Part shown: positions 1 to 5,797 of the stretch, one piece after another
Position numbering within the stretch: position 1 is the first letter of the stretch
How the letters are laid out: each line of letters begins with the position of its first letter
Assembly (NCBI GenBank): GCA_036310185.1
Contig: JAXJSH010000045.1
Span: forward strand, 1-32,678
Direction: 5' to 3'
Length of the DNA: 32,678 nucleotides
Source: JALENY01 sp036310185
GTDB taxonomy: Bacteria > Bacillota > Clostridia > Lachnospirales > Lachnospiraceae
Position numbers and translations under genes: made by a program
Notes under the pieces: model-generated
Databases searched by the model: none
What the model saw: the letters and a program-made list of their open reading frames with translations, nothing else
What the model was told of the DNA's origin: nothing

Positions 1-13
1 AGGAGAAAAGGTT

Positions 14-247
14 ATGTTTGATAAATTAGTGGAAGTTATCTGTAATTTTGTGGAAGTGGAGCCGGAAAATGTACATATGGAGTCTCGTTTCATCGAAGAT
101 CTGGGATTCACCTCCTTTGACTTTATGAGCATGCTGGGGGAATTGGAAGATGAGTTTGATGTGGAAATTGAGCTGAAGGATACCGCTGATATCCGTACTG
201 TGGGAGATGCGGCTGCTTTTCTGGAAAAACTGTCCGAAGAAGCGTAA
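14..247 (+). CDS. Acyl carrier protein, non-standard phosphopantetheine motif
   Basis: This 77-residue acidic protein has the length and helix pattern of an acyl carrier protein. Such proteins carry acyl groups on a 4'-phosphopantetheine arm in the cytoplasm. The attachment serine is most likely Ser34 in the segment DLGFTSFDFMSM, where the usual DSL triplet reads TSF. That change suggests a specialised ACP rather than the housekeeping fatty-acid ACP; this is inference. A strong ribosome site (AGGAG, bases 1-5) sits just ahead of the ATG. An AMP-forming acyl ligase follows 104 bp downstream on the same strand, so the likely job is to accept acyl groups activated by that ligase or to feed a neighbouring acyl-transfer pathway outside the window. 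A DltC-like carrier is an alternative, but no other dlt gene is visible. Family assignment is firm; the pathway is unknown. Confidence 0.9.
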   Translation: MFDKLVEVICNFVEVEPENVHMESRFIEDLGFTSFDFMSMLGELEDEFDVEIELKDTADIRTVGDAAAFLEKLSEEA

Positions 248-252
248 GCCAC

Positions 253-297
253 AGACAGAGGCATATGTCTGCGCAGATATGAGAATGCATGCTGTCT
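253..297 (+). other. Intercistronic hairpin between ACP and ligase genes
   Basis: AGACAG and GCAT at 253-264, with a two-base bulge, can pair with ATGCTGTCT at 289-297. The 11-base direct repeat TGTCTGCGCAG (266-276 and 293-303) also lies in this gap. Only a short T-run (GTGTTTTG) follows, so this looks like a weak terminator or an RNA-processing hairpin that lets some read-through reach the ligase gene. Confidence 0.35.
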
Positions 298-351
298 GCG
301 CAGGCTGTGTTTTGAAACAGATAATTGTTTTAAAAAAAGGAGGTAAAAATC

Positions 352-1860
352 ATGTTGTGCAGTACAATTCGTGAGATTTTAGTCCGTTCTGAGCAGAAAT
401 ATAAAGAGGCGGATGCCATTCGATATAAAATAAGCAAAAATGAGATTGAAGCAAAATCTTATACGCAATTAAAAGAGGACAGCGAAAGCTTTTCCCGTGT
501 ACTTCAGGCGTTGGGTGAGCAGGGCAGCCATATTGCTCTGACCGGTATGACTTCTTATGCCTGGATTGTGACATATTTTGGAACTGTAAACAGCGGAAGC
601 GTGGCAGTGCCCCTTGATGTGTCTCTTCCGGCAGAGGAAATGTGTGAACTGATCGACCGGGCAGATGCAACCGTATTTGTGGTAGATGAAGTCCGTGGGG
701 ATGTGGCAGCAGTGGTAAAAGAGCGCTGTCCGAAACTGAAATATCTGATTTCCATGCAGAAAGAAGAACATACGGATGATGTGCTGTCTTTCTGGAAGTT
801 GATTCAGGAAAATGCGGGCACATTTGATCATGATCCACAGCCGGAAGACCTGGCAACGATCATGTTTACTTCCGGAACCACCGGAAAAAGCAAAGGTGTT
901 ATGCTGACCCACCGGAACCTGGCGGAAAATGCGACCTGTCTGGATATGAAATTCCCGGAGCGTTCCGTTCTTTTGACTGTACTTCCGATTCATCACGCAT
1001 ACTGTCTGAGTATGGACGTGTTGAAGGGATTTTCCACAGGCGGTATTCTTTGCATTAACGATTCTCTGATCCGTATGGTAAAAAACATTAAGTTGTTCCA
1101 GCCGAATATTATTCTGATGGTACCGCTGATGATTGAAACTATGGCGAAAAAACTGGAGGATGCAGCAGGACTGCCCGCTGAAATCGTGAAAAAAGAAGTG
1201 TTTGGTGAACAGCTCCACACCATCTGCAGCGGCGGGGCATATCTGCCGCCGGCTATGCTGGATCTGTTTGCAAAATACGGAATTGATATTCTTCAGGGAT
1301 ACGGCATGACCGAGTGCTCCCCGGTTATCAGTACAACTGTTGGCTGGAATATTCGTAAAGGTACAGTAGGTCAGCTGATTCCAAACTGCCAGGCGAAAGT
1401 AGTGGATGAAGAACTCTGGGTGCGCGGCAGCAGTGTCATGCAGGGATATTATAAAATGCCGAAGGAAACAGAAGAGACTCTGGTGGACGGATGGCTCCGC
1501 ACCGGGGATCTGGGCTTCGTAGATGAAGACGGATTTGTACATCTGACCGGAAGAAAGAAAAATCTTATTATTACCAAAAACGGGGAAAATGTATCACCGG
1601 AAGAGCTGGAAAACAAAATCGGAGAGCATCGTCTTGTACAGGAAATCCTGGTTCGTGAGAATGAAGGCCTGATCGAGGCAGAGATTTTCCCGGACTATGA
1701 ATATGCAGAGAAAAAAGAAATCGGGGATATTCCTGCGTATCTGCAGAAGATTATCGACGATTACAATACGGGAGCTCCGGCTTATAAAAAGGTTTATCGC
1801 CTGAAAGTCAGAGAGACCGAATTTGAAAAAACTCCGTCTAAGAAAATTAAACGTTATTAA
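352..1860 (+). CDS. AMP-dependent acyl-CoA/acyl-ACP synthetase (ANL superfamily)
   Basis: The 502-residue product is an adenylate-forming ligase, which activates a carboxylic acid with ATP to an acyl-AMP and passes it to a thiol (CoA or a carrier protein). The phosphate-binding loop TSGTTGKSKG lies at about residues 173-182. The A5-type motif GYGMTE is near 320. The TGDLG and GRKKNLIITKNGENV segments (about 387-415) form the hinge and the start of the small C-terminal domain, and a conserved-type lysine is present in the C-terminal KTPSKKIKR. Length is normal for the family. A strong AAGGAGG site precedes the ATG. Because an ACP gene lies directly upstream, loading of that ACP is a reasonable inference, but the acid substrate cannot be read from sequence. 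No membrane segment is evident. The gene ends at a strong terminator. Confidence 0.88.
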   Translation: MLCSTIREILVRSEQKYKEADAIRYKISKNEIEAKSYTQLKEDSESFSRVLQALGEQGSHIALTGMTSYAWIVTYFGTVNSGSVAVPLDVSLPAEEMCELIDRADATVFVVDEVRGDVAAVVKERCPKLKYLISMQKEEHTDDVLSFWKLIQENAGTFDHDPQPEDLATIMFTSGTTGKSKGVMLTHRNLAENATCLDMKFPERSVLLTVLPIHHAYCLSMDVLKGFSTGGILCINDSLIRMVKNIKLFQPNIILMVPLMIETMAKKLEDAAGLPAEIVKKEVFGEQLHTICSGGAYLPPAMLDLFAKYGIDILQGYGMTECSPVISTTVGWNIRKGTVGQLIPNCQAKVVDEELWVRGSSVMQGYYKMPKETEETLVDGWLRTGDLGFVDEDGFVHLTGRKKNLIITKNGENVSPEELENKIGEHRLVQEILVRENEGLIEAEIFPDYEYAEKKEIGDIPAYLQKIIDDYNTGAPAYKKVYRLKVRETEFEKTPSKKIKRY

Positions 1861-1872
1861 AAAAGAAAAATA

Positions 1873-1959
1873 AAAACAGGACCAGATTCAGGAAAAGGAT
1901 AATCACTGTCAGGAGAAGATGTGACATTGAAGATTCATCCCTGAATCCGGTCCTGTTTT
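1873..1959. terminator. Bidirectional terminator between ligase and FKBP genes
   Basis: A 20-base arm at 1873-1892 pairs with 1940-1959 with one mismatch, around a long loop. T-rich tracts follow the stem on both strands (GTTTTATATT on plus; a longer one on minus), so it can end both convergent genes. Confidence 0.75.
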
Positions 1960-1980
1960 ATATTGCAAAAATGTGTTTGG

Positions 1981-2511
1981 TTATCGGTAGATACCGTTTA
2001 CGGTTACCACAAATAAGGCTTCCTGTCCGTTTAATTCCTCAATACCGTAGTCTTCCGGGAATGTAACATAGACATCTACAGTATCACCCGGATGGGCACC
2101 CACGAGCTGATCTTCAAAATCGTCGATATAAGAACCGGAACCGATGACCAGATCGGTGCCCGTGCCGCCTGTGCTGCCGCCGTCAAATTCCACGCCGTCC
2201 ACAGATCCGACATAGTCAATATTGACGGTATCGCCGTTTTCCACAGTCAGGGAAGTATCTGTGCTGAGTGTGGTTGTGGTACTGTCTGTGTCATATGCAG
2301 ATGTGTCGGTAGTTGTGTCTGTGCCGGCGGTATCCGAACTGCCGTCTGAACTGGATGAAGAAGGATCCAGAACAAGAAGGATGATCAGACCTGCAATGAG
2401 CAGAATCGGAATGCCAATGCTGCATACTTTTTTAATGATGCGTTTGCGCTCCTGCTTTTTGCGTTCTTTTGCCCGACGTTCCTGGGCCATTTTTCTGTTT
2501 TCTTTTTTCAT
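1981..2511 (-). CDS. Membrane-anchored FKBP-type peptidyl-prolyl isomerase
   Basis: The 176-residue protein starts with a very basic cytoplasmic tail (about 1-29), followed by one membrane segment (about 31-48), a Ser/Thr/Asp-rich linker (50-88) and a C-terminal FKBP-like domain (about 91-174). The domain shows NGDTVNIDYVGSVDGVEFDGG at its start and LVIGSG, FEDQLVGAHPGDTVDV and FPEDYG further on. This is the pattern of trigger-factor/SlyD-type FKBP folds, which catalyse proline isomerisation or act as chaperones. The topology predicts that the catalytic domain faces the cell wall side, where it could help exported proteins fold. The linker composition is typical of a surface tether. The product lacks a lipobox, so it is anchored by its N-terminal helix. 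It is monocistronic and convergent with the ligase gene. Confidence 0.82.
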   Translation of the reverse strand: MKKENRKMAQERRAKERKKQERKRIIKKVCSIGIPILLIAGLIILLVLDPSSSSSDGSSDTAGTDTTTDTSAYDTDSTTTTLSTDTSLTVENGDTVNIDYVGSVDGVEFDGGSTGGTGTDLVIGSGSYIDDFEDQLVGAHPGDTVDVYVTFPEDYGIEELNGQEALFVVTVNGIYR

Positions 2512-2550
2512 AGTAAAAGTCTCCGTTTCTTCAATAATAACAAGATACCA

Positions 2551-2640
2551 GGGTCAAAAGGTCACATGTTTCATGCTTGCGTGAAAAAATGTGACTTTGA
2601 GACCCGTAGGCATCAAGGGGTCAAAATACCTTTTGCCCCC
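2551..2640. repeat. Small palindromic intergenic element (possible dispersed repeat)
   Basis: Two imperfect inverted repeats stand side by side. GGTCAAAAGGTCACAT (2552-2567) pairs with ATGTGACTTTGAGACC (2589-2604), and GGGGTCAAAA (2617-2626) pairs with TTTTGCCCC (2631-2639). The motif GGGTCAAAA occurs in both. The 10-mer ATAACAAGAT occurs on both sides of the pair (2537-2546 and 2647-2656). There is no T-run in either direction, so these are not ordinary terminators. The layout resembles a REP/MITE-like element; copy number in the genome is unknown. Confidence 0.4.
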
Positions 2641-2809
2641 AACATCATAACAAGATTTTAACAGGATATTGTGCATATTTTGTGTCCTGAGCGTAAAAAT
2701 TTTAAGGAAAACAGGTCGTTTTTTGTTGTAACATGCGGTCAGTATGGTATCCTGCACACCACCTTTTGCAAACAGGAATATATTATTTAAAAAGAGAAAG
2801 GTTTTGAAG

Positions 2810-3355
2810 ATGCCGATTATTCATATTTCAAATGGAACCATAGAGGATATTTTCTCAGAACGGGGCAATACGTTTGTTACAGTAACTTACAGAGACGATT
2901 CAGGAAGAAGACCGGGAAATCAGACAGTAAGACTTGTGGCAGGTCCGCGTACCGTTATCCTGAATGCCAATGGGATTTCTGTGCCGGCTTCTGCGCTGCG
3001 GGTGGGAATGTCTGTAAATGCCTCTTTTTCTTCTGCGATGACGCGGAGTATTCCGCCTCAGGCGGCTGCATACAGGATAAGGGTTCTCAGAAGGCAGGCA
3101 CCGGAAAATATCACCATTGGCAGAATTCTGGATATCGACAGGGGCAGAAGAAGTTTTACAACCATCAGTGACCGGGATTTTTCCTCTATTATAAGATTTA
3201 ATCTTTCAAAGGATACGATGATTTTTGACCGATTTGGAAGAGAGATCAATTTTTCAAGACTGACGAGGGGTATGCGCGTGTGGGTGCGGCATGCGAATTT
3301 TATGACGGCAAGTATACCGCCGCAGACAACGGCATTTGAGATAAGGGTATTATAA
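2810..3355 (+). CDS. Hypothetical protein with two tandem ~85-residue repeats
   Basis: I do not recognise this 181-residue protein as a named family. The start chosen is the ATG at 2810, seven or more bases after AGAGAAAGG; an upstream ATG at 2744 has no ribosome site. The sequence is an internal duplication, with repeat 1 at about residues 4-93 and repeat 2 at about 101-181. Each begins with a G-x-I-x-D-I strand (NGTIEDI, IGRILDI), includes a hydrophobic strand then an RVGM/TRGM turn (residues 64-67 and 152-155), and closes with nearly the same end (SIPPQAAAYRIRVL and SIPPQTTAFEIRVL). The alternating hydrophobic pattern suggests two small beta-barrels (OB-like). There is no signal peptide, no membrane segment and almost no cysteine, and the protein is basic. 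A role in binding polymer or nucleic acid is only a guess. Confidence 0.75.
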   Translation: MPIIHISNGTIEDIFSERGNTFVTVTYRDDSGRRPGNQTVRLVAGPRTVILNANGISVPASALRVGMSVNASFSSAMTRSIPPQAAAYRIRVLRRQAPENITIGRILDIDRGRRSFTTISDRDFSSIIRFNLSKDTMIFDRFGREINFSRLTRGMRVWVRHANFMTASIPPQTTAFEIRVL

Positions 3356-3449
3356 GACGATTGGCAGAAGAATCGGTCAAATACATTTTAGAACAAGGTG
3401 CAGCTATTCAGAAGATGCAATAAAGCAAGGGAAAAGAAAAACAGGAAAA

Positions 3450-3476
3450 AGGCCCGCCCCTCATGATCGGGGCGGG
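3450..3476 (-). terminator. Terminator of the permease gene
   Basis: CCCGCCCC (3453-3460) and GGGGCGGG (3469-3476) form a perfect 8-bp GC stem. On the minus strand it is followed by CCTTTTTCC, a good U-tract, 32 bases after the permease stop codon. Confidence 0.85.
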
Positions 3477-3507
3477 ACAGGGAAAATCGCTGTATTAATG
3501 TTGGTTT

Positions 3508-4623
3508 TTACATAAAGAATGCAGAAGCAAGGTATAACACTGCCAGAAAAATGAGATTCCAAAGCGTAAATACCATCAGATAGCGGCTTTTTGATTCCGG
3601 ATAATTCTGTGCCACCTGTTTGTAAGAAATCAGGCTGGCCATGGAAGCGATCAGCGTGCCGAGGCCGCCAAGGTTCGTGCCTGTGATCAGAGACGACCAG
3701 TCATCTGTGAAACCGGACAACAGCAAAGCGGCCGGTACATTGCTGATGATCTGGCTGCTGAGAACGGCAACCGGTTTTACATGACCCTGAAGTATGTTCA
3801 TAAGAAAATCCCGGAATGCTGGAAATCTTCCCATATTTCCGATAAATACAAAGAAGAAAACAAAAGTAGCCAAAAGGCTGTAATCAATTTTAAGAAGCAG
3901 CCTCCATTTATCTTTCAGTACTGCGAGCAGGATGACAATAAATAAAATCCAGATGGGGCATATTTTTGCAACAGCCAGCAGACACAGAACAAAAAGAACC
4001 AAATAGTATATCAGTCGGAATCGGTTCAGTGATGATTCCTTCTGTGAAATGGAAACAGATACTTTTTCTGCCCGAAAACGAAATCGGATACACAACAGCA
4101 GCAGAACAGCCGCCAGCAGTGTGTAAGGCAGCATAAGCAGGAGAAAATCTGCCAGGGACATGCCTGATACGGAATACAGATAAAGGTTCTGCGGGTTGCC
4201 AATCGGTGTCAGCATACTGCCAAGATTCGCTGCAATTGTCATTAAAGTAACAATAAAGCAAAGGGAAGCGTTCATTTTGGCCATTTTTAAAATCAGAAGA
4301 GCCAGTGGAACGAAAGTAATTAAGGCCACATCATTTGTGATCAGCATACTGCTGATAAAACACAGAAAAATAAGTACCGCGGCCACGCCCCGCTGGGAAT
4401 GGATTTTTTTAAGTAATGTTTCACCGACTGTCTGGAATAGGCCGATGTCTTTCAGACCGGCCATAACAGCCATCAGGCAAAATAAAATCAAAATCGTGTG
4501 CATATCAATGTAGCCGGCATATTTGGTATCCGGCGGAACAAGAAAGCAGGAAATTATGGCAAGTATGCCGGAAATGGTGAGTACGGTTTCTCTTTTCAGG
4601 AAGGATAAAAGTTTCTTTCGCAT
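3508..4623 (-). CDS. SLC13/ArsB-type anion permease-like membrane protein
   Basis: The 371-residue product is almost entirely hydrophobic, with about ten membrane segments. It belongs to the ion-transporter superfamily that includes citrate/dicarboxylate (SLC13), arsenite (ArsB) and NhaD proteins. The hallmark is the loop MLITNDVALITFVPLALLIL (roughly residues 92-112), followed by the second conserved turn NLGSMLTPIGNPQNLYLY (about 134-151), where a re-entrant loop binds substrate. The C-terminal half repeats the pattern (ISNVPAALLLSGF, then TNLGGLGTLIASMASLISY). At 371 residues it is shorter than most ArsB or SLC13 members (around 420-480), which suggests a minimal version. AAAGGAG precedes the ATG. 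No ars or dicarboxylate genes are nearby, so the substrate cannot be assigned. Confidence 0.8.
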   Translation of the reverse strand: MRKKLLSFLKRETVLTISGILAIISCFLVPPDTKYAGYIDMHTILILFCLMAVMAGLKDIGLFQTVGETLLKKIHSQRGVAAVLIFLCFISSMLITNDVALITFVPLALLILKMAKMNASLCFIVTLMTIAANLGSMLTPIGNPQNLYLYSVSGMSLADFLLLMLPYTLLAAVLLLLCIRFRFRAEKVSVSISQKESSLNRFRLIYYLVLFVLCLLAVAKICPIWILFIVILLAVLKDKWRLLLKIDYSLLATFVFFFVFIGNMGRFPAFRDFLMNILQGHVKPVAVLSSQIISNVPAALLLSGFTDDWSSLITGTNLGGLGTLIASMASLISYKQVAQNYPESKSRYLMVFTLWNLIFLAVLYLASAFFM

Positions 4624-4775
4624 GGTGAAAAATCTCCTTTGTACAGTTTAGGATGGAGTTAATTTTAGCATTGTATGAGGGAAAAGTCACGAAGAAACTC
4701 GTATGGAAAAGCAGGTTGATAGAATAAAATAGTAATAAATTTGTAATTAAAATATAATAAAATAAATGGTAAATA

Positions 4776-4804
4776 TTGCAAAATGATTAAGAATGTAATA
4801 AGAT
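4776..4804 (+). promoter_or_regulatory. Likely promoter of the SLH-repeat gene
   Basis: TTGCAA (4776-4781) and TAAGAT (4799-4804) are spaced by 17 bases in a very AT-rich stretch, leaving a leader of about 48 bases before the start codon. The fit is fair, not strong. Confidence 0.5.
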
Positions 4805-4858
4805 GAGTGTCGGAAACACACAAATTTTATATTCAGATTGTTTTAAGGAGGTTTTTCA

Positions 4859-5536
4859 ATGAAAAAAATAATCGCAATGTTGATGGCTCTTGTGTTAAGT
4901 TTTTCCGGAGCCGGTAGTGTATGGGCAGCAGCTGTTTCAGCAGATTTTGCGGATGTGAATCTGAATGCCTATTATTATGATTCAATCGCTTATGTAAATG
5001 AGGCCGGACTTATGACGGGCAGAGATGATACTCATTTTCATCCGGATGACTATTTACAGCGACAGGAACTGGCAGTTATTATCGGGCGACATTACATCAA
5101 TACGTTAAACTCTGAACTGAATCTTAGTACATCAGCAGACTACTACACAGACTCAGTGAACTGGGTAAAAAAACACCACATTATGAATGGCTACGATAAT
5201 GGGAATTTTGGCGTAGGAGATTATATCACCCGTGAGGACTTTATTGTTACATTATATAACTATGCACAGCAGGCAGTTGGATATGCCTCCATTCCGGAGC
5301 GGGATGAAAGCGTTCTTGGTCAGTTTGCTGACCGTGCAAAAATCAGTGGATACGCTTACGAACCCATGTATTGGCAGGTTTCAGCCGGAGTGATAAGAGG
5401 ATATGACGGGGATGGTATTAAGGTTCTTGATCCTCAGGGACATGTGACCAGAGGAATGGCAGCTGTAATGTTGGAGCGATTTTTTGAATATTACGGCAGC
5501 GATTTCAGTGAGTATGGAACTGTATTTGCAGAATAG
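4859..5536 (+). CDS. Secreted protein consisting of three SLH repeats
   Basis: The 225-residue precursor has a clear signal peptide (MKKIIAMLMALVLSFSGAG, cleavage likely near AAA at 23-25). The rest is three S-layer-homology repeats. Repeat 1 (about 29-75) runs from FADVNLNAYYYDSIAYV to QRQELAVIIGR, repeat 2 (about 90-140) contains DSVNWVKKHHIMNGYDNGNF and ITREDFIVTLY, and repeat 3 (about 156-213) contains YWQVSAGVIRGYDGDG and VTRGMAAVMLERFF. SLH triplets bind pyruvylated secondary cell-wall polymers and anchor surface proteins. Here the usual ITRAE motif is changed to QRQEL, TREDF and TRGMA, so binding may be weakened. No other domain is attached, which is unusual. AAGGAGG sits 8 bases ahead of the ATG. 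The gene is monocistronic and ends at a terminator. Confidence 0.88.
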   Translation: MKKIIAMLMALVLSFSGAGSVWAAAVSADFADVNLNAYYYDSIAYVNEAGLMTGRDDTHFHPDDYLQRQELAVIIGRHYINTLNSELNLSTSADYYTDSVNWVKKHHIMNGYDNGNFGVGDYITREDFIVTLYNYAQQAVGYASIPERDESVLGQFADRAKISGYAYEPMYWQVSAGVIRGYDGDGIKVLDPQGHVTRGMAAVMLERFFEYYGSDFSEYGTVFAE

Positions 5537-5609
5537 AATGAACTGTTTGCAAAAAGAGATGTGTGTTTGAAAATGGAATGATATAGGTTCATTTATAAAC
5601 AATGGCAAA

Positions 5610-5669
5610 AGGTTGGAGTCAAAAGAGCTTTTGTAAACTCTTTTGGCCTCAACCTCATTTTATTTTTTT
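5610..5669 (+). terminator. Terminator after the SLH gene
   Basis: GGTTGGAGTCAAAAGAG (5611-5627) pairs imperfectly with CTCTTTTGGCCTCAACC (5638-5654), followed by a T-rich tail. It also separates the SLH gene from the clpB promoter. Confidence 0.75.
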
Positions 5670-5690
5670 ACAAATTTTTTAGAAAACAAA

Positions 5691-5717
5691 TTAGCACTCG
5701 ATGCTTGACAGTGCTAA
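5691..5717 (+). promoter_or_regulatory. CIRCE operator (HrcA binding site)
   Basis: TTAGCACTC (5691-5699), nine spacer bases and CAGTGCTAA (5709-5717) match the CIRCE consensus TTAGCACTC-N9-GAGTGCTAA at 17 of 18 arm positions. The single departure is the first base of the right arm (C for G). CIRCE is bound by the heat-shock repressor HrcA, so clpB here should be induced on heat or proteotoxic stress. Confidence 0.93.
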
Positions 5718-5733
5718 TAACAAGTGTTATATT
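5705..5733 (+). promoter_or_regulatory. clpB promoter overlapping CIRCE
   Basis: TTGACA (5705-5710) and TATATT (5728-5733) have an exact 17-base spacer, a near-ideal housekeeping promoter. The -35 box lies inside the spacer and right arm of CIRCE, so bound HrcA would block RNA polymerase directly. Confidence 0.85.
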
Positions 5734-5797
5734 TGACCTAGAACAAGAAAAAACAACAATTAAGCTTTATCCATCTATTTCCAGAGGAGGCGTTATT

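Noticed and set aside
469..1542. Long open frame on minus across the acyl ligase gene
   Set aside because: It is the antisense shadow of a clear ligase; His/Phe/Cys-rich translation, no ribosome site and no family pattern.
3360..3385. Terminator hairpin after the two-repeat gene (GACGAT/ATCGGTC)
   Set aside because: The stem is short and no T-run follows on plus.
5705..5797. N-terminal extension of ClpB by 31 codons
   Set aside because: It would start inside the CIRCE/promoter overlap, upstream of the transcription start; the ATG at 5798 has AGAGGAGG.
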